39,442 nucleotides of DNA from Pleurotus djamor. Lineage: Eukaryota > Basidiomycota > Agaricomycetes > Agaricales > Pleurotaceae. The position numbers and the translations under genes are program-made. The notes under the pieces are model-generated. The model did not search any database, was not told the DNA's origin, and saw only the letters and a program-made list of their open reading frames with translations. Shown here in pieces: positions 19,902 to 31,728 of this stretch. Numbering within the stretch: position 1 is the first letter of the stretch; every line of letters begins with the position of its first letter. Location: positions 1-39,442 of the forward strand of contig JAPEVF010000420.1 in the NCBI GenBank assembly GCA_029747585.1, given 5' to 3'.

Positions 19902-21273
19902 ATGTCTGTATCGCCTCCCATACGGCGGCTCTCGACGGCGAGCTCTACTAGTCGTCAGGAAGACCTCATTAATGCATATGAGGCCGAAGAAGAACGCATC
20001 ATCAATGTTCTCTCCCGGAAGCTTGAACAGGTTAGTGAAGATTCCTAGTAACTCTTCACTTATAATTGATTGATATATTGGCTAGCTTCGAGAAGAGAAG
20101 ATTGGATTGGAAAATGCCTTAGAGGCAGAATCCGAGTCGCACGTTAATCGCCTCACTCGCGAGTTGACTGCCTTGCGCTTAGCGCACCAGCAACAGCAAC
20201 CTCCTGGTTCTGGCGGCACACCGGCGAATGGTTCTACCAGCGTGTCACCCGAAACTCGCTTCGGAATGCGTGCTTTTGTCTCTTCGTCGGTCGCTGAGCC
20301 CAGTGCCGAGGTGATGCTACAGGCCATGCAGCGGGAGAACGAACAACTTCGTGCTCGCCTGGTGGACACGGAAAGGGATTACATTCGCATCACTCGGTTG
20401 AATGAGATTTATAGGGAAGAGCTCATCGAGCATCGTCGTAGAGTGAGTCTCTGTTCTGTCTACCTGAGCTGCCATGGCTGAGGGGATCATATATACCAGC
20501 TGGCCCTACCTGTCGATAATCTGATAGGCCTGTCGTCTGCGGACCCTTTATCACAACCCACTCACCATCGTTCTACCTCTTCCATCTCAAGTACGGTCTC
20601 GAGTGTCTCATCATCCCCTTCGTCTGTAATGTACCTTCCTCACATGCAGTCATCACGGCCCACAAATGGTGTCCCTATACCACGGGTATCATCACAGATA
20701 CATCGCCCTGTCGTCATCCCAACAGAGGCCACCACACCATTATCCCACTCTTCATCATCGGATGGCCCGTTCTTGTTCTCTCCCGTTGTTCCAAACAACC
20801 CTGCTAGCTTCATGAGCAATGATACTCATTTGACGACGCCGCCTTCATCGGGCTCCTTGCTTTCAAATCCTCCGGTTGCGTTCGGCGCGGGAGCTGCATC
20901 ACGGACGCTTTCGTACCCATCAGTTCCACCACCTTCACTATCTTCTTCCTTTGGATCCCCATCTGTGTCTTTCCATGCACCCCACGATCCTTCAATGTCA
21001 CCGATAGAGCCCCTTAGTCGCCGCAACTCAAATGCCCGTCGTGGAAGCTTTGATAGACGTGTAGTGGAAACAGGCAGCCTCCGTCCCAGTCGACGAGGTA
21101 GCATCGAGCGCGGGGCACGCATTGCCGAAACTGGCACGCTGGTTCCTCGGAGCCGAGCCAGCAGTCAGAGCATTGCCACGGCCATCGAAGTGCCTGGCGG
21201 CGCCGCAGGACCCAGCAACGTCAATGGCTGGTATAGTGCACTGGACGAAGATGACGCGGAATCCAGCTTTTAG
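19902..21273 (+). CDS. Coiled-coil and Ser-rich conserved fungal-type protein, function unknown
   Basis: Three exons in phase 0 (19902-20030, 20086-20442, 20500-21273; introns 55 and 57 nt) give 419 aa. The N-terminal half is a predicted coiled coil: EDLINAYEAEEERIINVLSR, then ENALEAESESHVNRLTREL, and later VMLQAMQRENEQLRARL to REELIEHRRR. The C-terminal half is disordered, rich in Ser and Pro, and contains the repeated basic segment RRGSF/RRGSI between two ETG(S/T)L blocks near residue 370. The sharp split between coil and disordered tail suggests an adaptor or cytoskeletal role, but I do not recognise the family. Possible phosphorylation of the RRGS sites by basophilic kinases such as PKA is an inference. 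Confidence 0.8.
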
Positions 21274-21556
21274 AAACTTGCTTTGGGTTTTTATTTTCTT
21301 GCTTACCGTACTGTATCATTAATCGCGACGGCCTTGGAAAGTACTTAGTGTAGGTACCTTATTTTTGGAATATTTGGATGCATTTTTGCAATAATTGACG
21401 CCTCTTCCCAAAATGGAAAGCGGCGCGGTGGCGCAGTGGCGGTGGTGTCGGTGTGTCCTTGTTTGTCTCCATTGTTCGCTAGACTGACTCATCACGCAGG
21501 TATAAAACCGGGTTCCCACCAACGCGCCTCCCCGCCGCTTTTTCGTTCCAACCATA

Positions 21557-22699
21557 ATGTCTTACCACCATGACCAACAAAATCCAGAGGAGTATCAGTG
21601 GGAACTTGATCAGCAAGCACAAGAACTTCAATATTCGACGCACCCGACTCCAACCCAGACTCAACCGCAACTTCAACCGCTTCCGCATGAAGTCGATTTC
21701 ATCCATAGTGCGACGCCGACGCCTCCACCGCATGCGACAATTCATCTTGAAGAAGCGACTCTTCAAAACGATCCAGCCAGACACCCGACTCATGCAAGAA
21801 CCATTCAGACCGGCTATGCACCGCCAGCCAGTGTGAGAGCACCTAGCAGAAGGCCCGTTGAGACGACTCGTCCGAACGTAAGATCCAGCTCATCCAGCCA
21901 TGTGACAAGAGAAGCGTCGACTTCATCTTCAAGACAGCCTGCTTATCATCCATATCGACGACCTCAGAGTGCGACTGTACCGCGACCACAGCAAGATATG
22001 AGAGTTATCAGTCATGCGTCTACTTCTTCTCTAAATATTGGGCCGTCAAGAGTCATAACGGCGCCGCCACAATATCCTAGGTCAGTCTATCATCCCCCTG
22101 CTAGAGAACGACCGTTGACAATAATTCACCTGCAGTTCTGCGAGGTTGATTATGCCTATAATACCACCTATTGCCCGTGTGAGCACAGAACCTGGTGTGC
22201 GACATTATCACCTCCGCTCCGACGTGCATTACAATGCGGAGACTAAGATCCTTACTGCCATGCTCGAAGTTCCGGGAAGCAAGCGAGAAGACTTGAGTGT
22301 AAGGCTGTCTACTTGTACTTGGAACAGAGTGAAGCAAGTTGTCGTGTCTGGCAAGTCGAAAGCTGTGTTTTCTGAGGAAGATGGTGCTCTGCTATTGAGA
22401 GAACGACGATTTGGAGAGTTTTCAAGAACGTTTGCTGTTGGTCCTCATACCGTGGTTAGTACGCTTGATTTTTTTTCTCCTGCCTGTTTTGCTTTGCCTC
22501 CGTTCTTCGCGTGCTCGCTCGTCATCATCGAACTGGAATGCCGCCTGAATTCGTCCGAAACATGCGGTTTGCTTATGCGTTCTATTACTTTCAGCCTGAA
22601 GACGTGACTTCCAGCCTTGAAGATGGTGTGTTGACATTGAAGATCGCTTGTGGAGACCCAGCGCAGTCTGAAGACATGTTTGAGGTTGCGATTCAATAA
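21557..22699 (+). CDS. Small heat-shock protein (Hsp20/alpha-crystallin) with long N-terminal extension
   Basis: Three exons (21557-22080, 22136-22454, 22595-22699; introns 55 and 140 nt, phases 2 and 0) give 315 aa. The alpha-crystallin domain covers roughly the last 125 residues: VRHYHLRSDVHYNAETKIL, MLEVPGSKREDLSV, VVVSGKSK, RRFGEFSRTFAVGP, then after the second intron PEDVTSSLEDGVLTLKI. These are the usual beta strands and the GVL motif. Such proteins hold unfolding clients for Hsp70/Hsp104. The 180-residue N-terminus is rich in Gln, Pro, Thr and Ser, much longer than the usual 40-60 residues and probably disordered. No heat-shock element was checked in the promoter. Confidence 0.9.
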
Positions 22700-22896
22700 T
22701 CCATCGAACTCTTGATACTTGATATTCCATGAACAGTAATCTTTCTGTGCGCTTGGCTTGCTACTACTCTACGTAGGACCTCATTGACTTATTATTATAA
22801 TTCTTATCATCTTTTCACTGGATTACCTCCTCTATATACACATGGCTCATTTTTTNCAATCGTTACCGTACACGGACTTGTTCACCGCAAACAGCC

Positions 22897-23638
22897 CTAA
22901 GAATTAACGGTAACACCATATTTATCGCGGTATTCCTTCATGCTTTCCAACTCCTCCTGCATCCCCTTCGTCTCCAACCACTTCAGCAAATCGGCAAGCT
23001 TCAAGATTGACTTGACCTGGAGTCCCAGCTCTGATTGAAGCTCTTCGACGGTGCTCGTCTTCCCGTTTTGACCGAATTCTTCCCTGTCCAGCAGCTGGAC
23101 GACCCCGACAACTTGTCCGCCGTTCTGCTTAACCACGTCGATCGCACCACGGATCGCTTTACCAGATGTCATGACATCATCGAGGACGATCACTTTCTTG
23201 TCTTTTACCGAGACTCCGACCATGTTGCCTCCTTCGCCGTGTTCCTTGGCCTCCTTTCGGTCAAAGGCCAATCCAACTGGCTTGTTGTAGACTGTTTGAA
23301 GCTGTAGCACAGTGCAAGCCGCGAAGGGAATTCCCTTGTACGCGGGCCCGAAGAGAACATCGAAATCAGGAAACGGGGCAATGGGATCCTTGAGTGCAGC
23401 ATCGATGGTGGCGGCATACGCTAGCGAGACGGTTGATAAAATTGGTCCAGTGTTCAACAACCCAGCATTGATGAAGTAGGGCGATACTCTGCGGTGGGAT
23501 CAGTTCAAGATCACAGACGATTTGGACCTGAAGAACACGAACACACCGACCGGATTTGAGAGTAAACGTGCCAAACTTGAGAGCACCAATAGTCATGGAT
23601 TGCTCTATGAGCTCGGTCTGATATGCTTCTAGAGACAT
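22897..23638 (-). CDS. URA5: Orotate phosphoribosyltransferase
   Basis: Converts orotate and PRPP to orotidine 5'-phosphate, the fifth step of pyrimidine synthesis, in the cytosol. Two exons, 23638-23547 and 23488-22897, join in phase 2 (donor GTGTGT, acceptor CCGCAG) to give 227 aa, the normal length. Family motifs are FGTFTLKSGRVSPYF near residue 22, FGPAYKGIP (77-85), FDRKEAKEHGEGG and the PRPP-binding VIVLDDVMTSGKAIRGA (130-146). It is divergently placed 173 bp from the potassium channel gene. In many fungi this gene gives uracil auxotrophy and 5-FOA resistance when lost. Confidence 0.96.
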
Positions 23639-23811
23639 CGTCGTGGTAGGTGGCGACGATGAGAAGAGGCAAAAATTCTGTGATATGCGCGATAAGATAA
23701 ATAGCGTTGGATAATGAGATAAGATCTACATGGGCGCTTGCGACAGAAGTGGCTACTTCTTTCCTCTTGTGTCAGCTTCCGTTGCTGTGATGGAGCTTGA
23801 CCTCGTCTCCC
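23639..23811. promoter_or_regulatory. Divergent promoter of URA5 and TOK channel with GATA words
   Basis: 173 bp between the two start codons. It contains GATAAGATAA (23691-23700) and GAGATAAGATC (23716-23726). These words match the recognition sequence of fungal GATA factors, but GATA-like words arise by chance fairly often, so regulation is only suggested. Confidence 0.4.
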
Positions 23812-26758
23812 ATGTTTTGGCCATTTCTACTACTTGGATCGCGTCATGGGAGCCAAGACGATGAAGGGGGACTCGATATTACTCGCGACCAAGAATTACA
23901 AAGTCCTCGCGGAGGGTCGTCTCCGAACTTGGACGAACACGATGACAACGAATTTGACGAAAATGATGAAGGTCCCGAGGGCCACGCTGACGACGACGAC
24001 GAAGACTCTCACAACTTCAACGGTGGCTCGAGAAACTCGTCGCCCCCAAAATGGTACCGTCGACTCCGAAAATTCTTCAAACCATCTCCTTCTCAACCAG
24101 ACCTCGACGAGTTTATACCCAACTACCGCTACACCCCCATTCTATCAGGGGTCGTTATACCATTCTCTATCCTTCTGGAGATTCCAGGGCTCACTGAAGA
24201 TTGGTACATCCGGACTATCGAGAACAAGATAACAGAGACGAAGCCGAATACGGTTATCTTGGACGTCGCAATGGCGCTGAGTATGGCCAGTGCAATGATG
24301 GCGAATGTGTGCCTTGTTAGTCGGTTTGTGGAAAGGAGAGTGAAGAGTATGACACTGGCATGTATATTTTTCCTCACGATCCATGGTGAGTGGCCAAGGC
24401 ATCTCACCCGATTCAGCCAACTGACCGGCCAGGCAGATACCATCAATATCATTACTGTCACAGTGTTTGGCATCGAACATAGCGTCGATGATGGATTTAC
24501 GTATGGCCAGGCATTCTGGATGACGGTCTGCTCAACCATAGCATCGACGTTTACCAATATCACTTTGATCGTTGATTATTGTCGGACTCCAGACTTCGCT
24601 AAGAGCGGTACGGGCCCCCTCCTTCCTCCTTTCTTCAGTTAATGATATTTTCTTAGGTAGTGGTTTGACACACAAACAACGGTCTCTCGTGATCATCGTG
24701 ATCATCTTACTTTGTTACATCGCTTTTGGCGCATTGGTACACACATACCTCCTTGGCCAGCGCTTCATTAACGCACTGTATTTCACGGTCGTCACCATTG
24801 AAACAGTCGGACTTGGAGACATCACACCCTCCACAACTGGTGGTCGAGTCTTTGTCTGCTTTTATGCAGCCTTTGGCGTCGTTAACTTGGCGCTTGCCGT
24901 CGGGCTTGCTCGGGAAACCGTATTGGAAGCTATGGAGGTATCTTATCGGAAGCGTCTCCAGTCTGTGCGTACAAGACGACGAGAACTTCACAAGCAAACT
25001 CGTGCCCAGATTCGATGGCGTCAAGCTGTGGAGTGGCGACTGAAGGAAGCCGAGCAACCCTTGTGGATAAAGGACGAAGACATGCCTCCACAAACGAGAC
25101 TTTCCAGGTGGTTCCATGCTGTTCGGGAAAGGGGGCTCGGCCATCGTGTTGGCGATGTGTATTCGGGGAGTAATCCTCATGGAATGCATCTCAACCTTGA
25201 GGCCTTGACGAACGCTCAGCTTGAGTCTGCAGCCCTCGAGGCGGGCGTTCCCCTGTCCACGCTTCTGCCGCCCGCTTTCTGGTCAAAGAGGAAGGAGGGG
25301 CTGAAGGGTCGTTCTGAGAAGGACACGGGGTTGATCGTACCCCATCCTAAAGAGGCTGATGATATCCCTCTCACTCATGCGCGCATTGGTCGGATGGTCG
25401 CTATGCTCGGCAATTTTGCCTTGGCTGTCTACCGCTCTGGAACTCTGGCAGGAGATGTCCAACCCGCGACGGTACCATCCCCTGAAAGAATGAAACCGGC
25501 TATATCATCACGATCATACACCTCCCGTGATCAATTCGCGACTTTCCAAGAAGAGGTCGACAAAGAGGAGTTACGCGCGTTCTATGCGAGTTTAACAGTC
25601 GCTTGGAGTTTGTTCATTGTGTTCTGGGTTGTTGGGACGGCTATCTTTCATGTAACGGAAGGATGGCCGTTTGGGGCTACAATGTATTTTTGTGTGTGCC
25701 TGTTTCCGTGCCCTGCCCTGCTTCCTACTCGTGTCTTCGTGCTCAACTTTTGACTTATCAGGTTTCATGGCCTTCATGACCATAGGCTATGGTGCGTGTT
25801 GGCGTACCTTCCATCGTCAGGGCACGTTGTCTGACTGACCCTGTAATAGGTGACTTTGCGCCCGAAACGCCCACTGGACGCTCCATCTTTGTTGTCTGGG
25901 CTCTCTTAGGCATAGCCACTATGACGATTCTCATATCCAGTAAGTGGCGTATTAAGTGCCCCAGCCAATGACCACTCAACAAACCCTTGCCTATTGCTGT
26001 TGCCTTTTCCTCCACAGTTGTTTCCGAAGCCTACACTTATCGCTACAAGACCATGCTCCGATCACGACCTTTTCAGAAAGCTGTCAAGCGGTACCGCGCC
26101 GAGAAAGCGAGACACAAGCCACCGCCCTTTGGACAAGAACGCCCGACTGGGCTTGGCGAGGGTATACAGGAATGCCTGGGACGATCTGATCAAAAGCACG
26201 CAAACGAGGATGAATTGAACAATTCGATCCGTGCGGAAGCGATGCGGGAGAAGCGAGGCAATAAGGATCAGGATGTTCAGGCCCGGCTTGAAGCGTTACC
26301 CAAATTGATATTGGAACATACGAAAGTGTTTCAGGAGCATGTACGTTATTTCACTGGGAATGGAAGGGGGAAAGGAAACGGGGGAGAAGGAGACCGCGTT
26401 CCCGAGGGTGTGAGGGCGTTGGTTGATAACATCGCTGGAACGGAGAAGCTTGGGGAGAGGATGAAGTCAGAGATGTTACAGGATGATGATTCTCGGCAAG
26501 TGAGTATTCCGTCATCGTGTGCACCTCCTTTATCCTTGAAGTCTGGACCTGACGCGTTTTTCAGACTCTGTTCGCATTGGGGATAGAAGGTCTGCTATCC
26601 GGCTATTGGGAAGTTGTTTTAGGTTTCGCTAATACTCGTCCGATACAGAGGAAATCAGGAAGATTGTGCGTATCGCCGAGGATACCCTCAAAGCACTGGA
26701 GGAAAGCAACGCGGTGTTGCAGCTCTGCGACCATAATGAGACATCCCCTGTCCACTGA
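23812..26758 (+). CDS. TOK-type outward-rectifying two-pore potassium channel
   Basis: Plasma-membrane K+ channel of the fungal TOK1 family: eight membrane segments and two pore loops in one chain. Eight exons are proposed: 23812-24385, 24437-24607, 24657-25691, 25762-25791, 25850-25939, 26018-26499, 26565-26589, 26649-26758 (838 aa). All joins are in phase; the last intron uses a weak GTCTGC donor and is the least sure. Pore 1 has TIETVGLGD and pore 2 has MTIGYGDFAPE; the second filter is split by the intron after the 30-nt exon 4. An acidic N-terminus precedes the first membrane segments, and a long charged cytoplasmic loop separates the two pores. The C-terminal tail is basic and helical, ending EEIRKIVRIAEDTLKALEES. 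The gene shares its promoter with URA5. The ATG at 23812 is the first in frame before the open coding stretch. Confidence 0.9.
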
Positions 26759-27192
26759 CATTGGATGAGATGTTCAGAACCTGATCGCGTCACACGACCC
26801 CACGACTCCTGAATGATGATGTATCTGTTTTCGTGCTATCTTTTGGCATATGTATGCTCCGACATGCAACGCCTAATACTTGGACCCTTTCTGAGAGCTG
26901 GAATGCGAGAAAAGATCCGACTTGAGCGACCCCTTCCGGTGACTAGCTTCTCCTGGTGCCCTTCATCCCCTTCTTCCATCGATGATCACAAGATCGGCAA
27001 GCTCTTGTGATATGCCTGGACACATCCTCGATACCCGCTTTCATCTGATAATGATGGTTCGAGGACGTTCGAGTCCTTCCGGCATACACTTCGCTAATTC
27101 CGATCGATCCTCCCAAAGCGAGCCCCTAGCCCCTGATTTGCCTTGCGCCCGAGCATGTCGACCAGATGCCAACTCACCAGGCCTCGGCTAAA
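26759..27192. other. Intergenic, no gene seen
   Basis: Downstream of the channel gene. Short plus-strand ORFs lack any recognisable feature. Confidence 0.35.
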
Positions 27193-27690
27193 GAAGGTTT
27201 TGGACAACGAAAAGCGGTGTTTCCATACAGCTTACAGCTTTCCAGATATTATGGACATTCTGCGGACATAAGTTCGGCGAAGTGATGCAAAAATATAATG
27301 AGCTAAAGTACTTGTCAGAGCATCGATACGACATCCGAGCGGCCCCTGTGAGTTAGTGGTAAAGTTAGGATTTACAGCGATCCTCAAGTTCCTCGGTAGT
27401 ACAGATCGAATTATCTGCTCCTTCCCGATTATGGGTATGTACTTCTTTGCTGTGGAGCCCGCAATTATGTAGGTCTACGAAAGGGGGTACCAGATCCTGA
27501 TGCCATGTACCATGGATGCAATCGTCACCTTGATGAGTATGATGTTCGAAGTTTCTGGATTCATAAGCCAAGAGGACTTCTTTCATGACTCATGTGGCCC
27601 GCTGACTTGGACAGAGTTAAAATTCCCCATCGACAAAGGACAAGCGAGCTTGTGGGATACTCACATGCGCAGTAAGAGGTGGATTCAAGG
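27193..27690 (+). pseudogene. Exon-like fragments of an unknown gene, probably decayed
   Basis: Three pieces chain with plausible splice sites. The first, 27193-27348, contains FGEVMQKYNELKYLSEHRY and ends at a GTGAGT donor. The second, about 27378-27437, encodes ILKFLGSTDRIICSFPIM before GTATGT. The third starts after ATGTAG at about 27470 and contains VPDPDAMYHGCNRHLDEYDV and FWIHKP, then a TGA, with the same frame continuing as MWPADLDRVKIPH. No start, family or clear end is seen. The in-frame stop suggests decay, or a wrong model. Confidence 0.25.
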
Positions 27691-27839
27691 TTTAGAAGCC
27701 CTTCTTGGCGACAGAACGTAAGGGAGATTAAAATAGGAACAGACAAATATTGTTCGCAGGGGTGCAGGGCCAGAATTTTCGCTAGTCCCGGATGAAATCA
27801 TCGCTTCCCTCTGACTCCGGCCTCCCAGGATACTTTTGA

Positions 27840-28670
27840 GGCGCTTCCCTTTCTCCCTTCCCCCTCGTGGTCCGAGCATGTCATTGGAGTACAAAATGAA
27901 CTCTTATGCGAGCGATAAATCAGTAAAACTCTCCCCCCNTCCCCCTGGTATCATCATGGTCATCGAGTGCCCTTCCTACTCAACGTCGCACGCGGCCTGC
28001 AGCGTCGCCTTTGTACCCCCACAAATAGACTGTGGACGGTTCGCCTTTGCTAGAGTCAAAGGCGATGTTTGTCTTGTCCAAGGTGAGCCTCCTTCTCTTC
28101 CCCTCGATCGTACACACCGTGCTCATATACAAAAGTATCTCTGACATCGACGAACGTCAGCTCAATAGAGATCAAAGTCTTCCGCCACGAATTTATCACT
28201 ATCTTTCGATTATCTCATTCCCTCGTCATCAATTCGTCGGACTTGAGGATATTGGAGCCCATAGACGACCAGGTGGTCAAGTACGAGGAGGAGAATGAGA
28301 CTGTGTTCTTGGCCAAAGAACTAGTGGAGCAATTGCGTCGGATGTCGGATCCTCGGTGCTCATACCAGGCTTACCAACATCCCCGGATGAAGTACGCTGC
28401 TTCACATCTGAGTCATCGACGGCGATAGTGAGTTCTTGTATCTACTGGACCCCTACCACATCTAATGACCGCACTCATCGTAGGTGCGCCGGTAATACCT
28501 GGCTGTTTCGTCCGTATTTCTTCCCTGTCTTCCGGTTTCATCATTGGCTGCTATACCATATTTGCTCTGTTTTGTATCTGTATCGCCACCGCATCTACTT
28601 TACATTTGCCACCTGTAGGACCAGTTTCATAACCCTGCATCACTTCAACCGCCACTTATCAGTATTTTTC
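27840..28670 (+). other. Further exon-like fragments with a C-terminal membrane segment, unassigned
   Basis: A frame at about 28243-28330 reads ILEPIDDQVVKYEEENETVF. Another at about 28354-28430 reads VLIPGLPTSPDEVRCFTSES up to a GTGAGT donor. After an acceptor at about 28483 a hydrophobic stretch follows (RISSLSSGFIIGCYTIFALF) ending at a stop near 28630. The frames do not chain cleanly and there is an N at 27939. This could be a small tail-anchored or membrane protein gene, but I cannot support a model. Confidence 0.2.
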
Positions 28671-28737
28671 ATACCGTTTTGACATGTCACGCACATTGTA
28701 TGGCCCGCATTCCGCGCCTACTCCTGTCTTATAAGGG

Positions 28738-29115
28738 GCGCTCCTGAATCCTCTCCTAATTCAGCGTGGCTTTGAAGGTGTATCTAAGTTTGTCACCGAC
28801 TTCTTCGCCGATCTTCTCGTGTCTAACCGCCGACTAGTGAGAATGATTATATCCATCCCGATCCGCTACGGTGTAGTTAGACATACGAACGAAAAGACTC
28901 CTCAAGGCTCACGGGAAATGGGCATCCGGCCGTCACTGCGCATGGTGCACGATCCACATCCTCTGGTGATCTCATTTCTGACGCGCGTAACAGAATTTCT
29001 GGGGAGACTCGGGGCGGAGTATGCTTCAATACGATGGCCACGAGTTACGTTATGTGATGCGGTATATTTGACGCTTGTCAGAATTCTATCTTTACACGAG
29101 CTCCATATAACATAA
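28738..29115 (+). CDS. Possible short unknown protein or exon, ~125 codons
   Basis: Open on the plus strand from just after a TAA to a stop at 29115. Sample words are IQRGFEGVSKFVTDFFADLL and FLTRVTEFLGRLGAEYASI. The amphipathic helix-like content looks coding, but there is no ATG at a sensible place and no family match. It may be the last exon of a gene whose other parts are in the fragmentary region upstream. Confidence 0.25.
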   Translation, partial: ALLNPLLIQRGFEGVSKFVTDFFADLLVSNRRLVRMIISIPIRYGVVRHTNEKTPQGSREMGIRPSLRMVHDPHPLVISFLTRVTEFLGRLGAEYASIRWPRVTLCDAVYLTLVRILSLHELHIT

Positions 29116-29190
29116 ATAACCTACAAATCGTCGGAGCGTCTAGCTACAAGCGAACGGCTGCTAACCATGAAGGCAGAGAGAATCTAGGCT

Positions 29191-31471
29191 CTACAGTTTA
29201 TAGGCTCTACCACTGGAAGGCTTCAAGTCCAGTCCGAACTGGCTAGTCCTGACGGTCAAGAGATGTGGGAGGAGTGCACTGTAGACGTGGTTGACCCACT
29301 GGGAAGATGAAATCAGACAACTCGTGTGTGTGAATATATTTCAATTAAGCGACCCACCTCGCAAGCCAACGGCCTGGTGTGCTTGGGATCAATGATTTCC
29401 TCCACACCAAACTTGTGCGCCGTCTTCAATGGATCACGGACTTCATCAAACTGTGCCAGGAGTTCGTTATACAGGTTCTCTCGCTCCTCTGGGGTCTTGG
29501 TGGCGTCGAGTTGGCGTTTGTAAGCCGCTTCGATACCTCCTTCAAGCGGAAGACTACCCCAGTCTCCCGAAGGCCTGGATGACAGGTTAATATGATGGAG
29601 AGTAGATAGATTTCCCGGTACCCACCAAGCCACACGGAATCCATTCTCCTCAGGGTTGGCGAAAGCCCCTCCTGCAACTCCAAAAGCACGACGGATGATG
29701 ACGGTGTACATCGGGATGACCGCATTGTACAAAGCGGCCATTGCCGCACCACCATGACGAATAGTAGCCGCTCGCTCAGCAATAGAACCTTTCAGAAAGA
29801 AGAACGTCAACATCGGGAGCGCGTGAAAGCTGGAACTACTAACCGATCGCGAAGCCAGGTTGATCGACTAGATTGAGTATGGGAACCCTATCAAACGCGG
29901 GTGAGTCGCGACGAAGAAGGGAGTCTATGAACCTACTTACCCGAAGTGATTGCACAAGTTGACAAACCTAGTCGTCTTTTGACTGCCGAGAGCGTCTACG
30001 GCACCACCTCCGACCATACAGTCGCTTGTGAGGACACCTACAGGTTTGCCGGATAGTCGAGCGAAGCCGGTAACGATGCAACGTCCCCAGGTTGCCCCGA
30101 TTTCCCAGAAGGTGGTGTTGTCTGGTGCAGCGGGCTTGCTGGCATCGACGATGTCGACAATGAGGGAGACCAGCACACGGATATCGTAGGGCCGAGCGCG
30201 CCGACGCGGAATGATGGATGACAAGGCCTCTTCGCGGCGTTCGTCGCTATCTACGGTGCTTTCAGCAGGAGGAAGTTGGAATATGGAGGGAGGAAGGTAG
30301 GAGAGGAAAGTCCGAATTTGTTCAAAGGCATCTTGTTCTGAAGTCGCGACGTTATCGACCGTTCCGTTTGAAGCATGGATATCGACACCACCAAGCTGTT
30401 CTTTGGTAAGGTCTTCGAAGGTAGCTTGCTTGACAACTGGTGGACCAGCAGCAAAGAGCTAGTAGAGGAATAACGTGAGGAAGGCGGTGATATAGAAGGG
30501 GGGGTCGATACGGACCTGACTGAGTCCTCTGACCATCACACTAGCAAGCACAGACAGATGGTTAGCTGGGTCATTGAATGGGAAGGAGTTCGTCAAACCT
30601 GAAATGGCTGAGAACAGTCTTAGCAGCTGCCAGACCGACAACTGGGCCAAGTAGAGCAGAGGCAACAGGCACAACAGCCAGTGTATCCATGCCAAAGTTC
30701 GTTCCTCCCAGACTGGGAATGTAGGCATACCCGTTCTTGAGGTCTAAATAGCACGAGTTAGCGAAGTGTCGTAAACGACGGTGGTAAGAAACATACACAA
30801 TGCGACACTACCACCACCACTTGAACCATCGAGAAGTCGAACCTAGACTTCGTTTGAGAAGGAGAACGACGATCATGCTTGTTTTGAGCCTACCAAAGGA
30901 ACTCGGTTACGTCGGGCCATATACTAGGAACAGTCAGCACGACGTTCCGTGACAGAAAGCAGACCAAGACCACCTCTCCGTAAACGGCTTTCATGCCGAT
31001 ACCACCATCAGCATGGCCACCTCGAACGCTGAAGTCGTCGGCGGTCAAGCAGACCTTTTTGCCTCGGATTCTGCCCGAACCGATGACAGCATTTCTGTCA
31101 TCATATACGAGGTGAGTTTCCTAGTTTCAAGGGGAGAAAAATGCAACGTACGCAGGCACGAAAGACTTCAATTTGCCGTCCTGGTCGTAGACCGGTTCTC
31201 CAGTTAACGAAGCCAGCTCCTCGAAAGTGCCTTTGTCGAGTAGCGCATCGATACGCTCACGAACCCAGAGTTTCTTGTTTTTCTTCTGGCGAACGTATCC
31301 TGGGTCCTCCAAATTTGGAGTACGCACAAGATGTTGCTGGGCGTGAAGATTCCCTAATGATTCCTGGAACCGGGGTCAATACACGTGTATTCGCGACGCG
31401 TGGAGAAATGCAGCGCTCACCTCCCATTCCCCTTTGGGCTTCTCTTCTGTCTTCGACGATCTTGACGACAT
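29191..31471 (-). CDS. Acyl-CoA carboxylase beta subunit (carboxyltransferase)
   Basis: Transfers CO2 from carboxybiotin to an acyl-CoA. Twelve exons join in phase: 31471-31421, 31363-31152, 31094-30974, 30923-30894, 30842-30797, 30743-30599, 30540-30516, 30458-29941, 29887-29844, 29788-29626, 29574-29358, 29298-29191 (559 aa). Typical carboxyltransferase features are WVRERIDALLDKGTFEEL at the N-terminus, VCLTADDFSVRGGHADGG, the GGTNFGMDTLAV region, LNLVDQPGFAIG, and near the C-terminus WPSGDWGSLPLEGGIEAAY and FGVEEIIDPKHTRPLACEW. The C-terminal wording resembles bacterial-type acyl-CoA carboxylases more than the methylcrotonyl-CoA enzymes I know. The substrate is unknown; propionyl-, methylcrotonyl- or another acyl-CoA is possible. 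It is head to head with the alpha subunit gene. Confidence 0.92.
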
Positions 31472-31728
31472 GTCTTCAACTCTTCAAGTTCGAAGGATTC
31501 CCCACCACCGAAAATGCGGGGGAAAGTAGATAAATGTTTGCCGACATATCACAAGGCAAGCAAAAGGGTCCAAATTTCGAATGTCTTCGGGTAACTCACT
31601 TCCCCGGACCCCTCCACGATTTTGCCCCTCCTTTCTCCAGGTTAAATGGTTGCGGGGTAAAATTTCCCAGAACGACATACAAACTACCGGAGGAACACAC
31701 GAAACTGCGGGGAAGCGACTTTACAGCG
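31472..31728. promoter_or_regulatory. Shared divergent promoter of the carboxylase subunit genes
   Basis: Only 257 bp lie between the ATG of the beta gene (31471, minus) and that of the alpha gene (31729, plus). This would allow matched expression of the two chains. I saw no clear TATA box. Short imperfect A/T runs are present (for example AAAATTTCCC near 31660). Confidence 0.6.
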
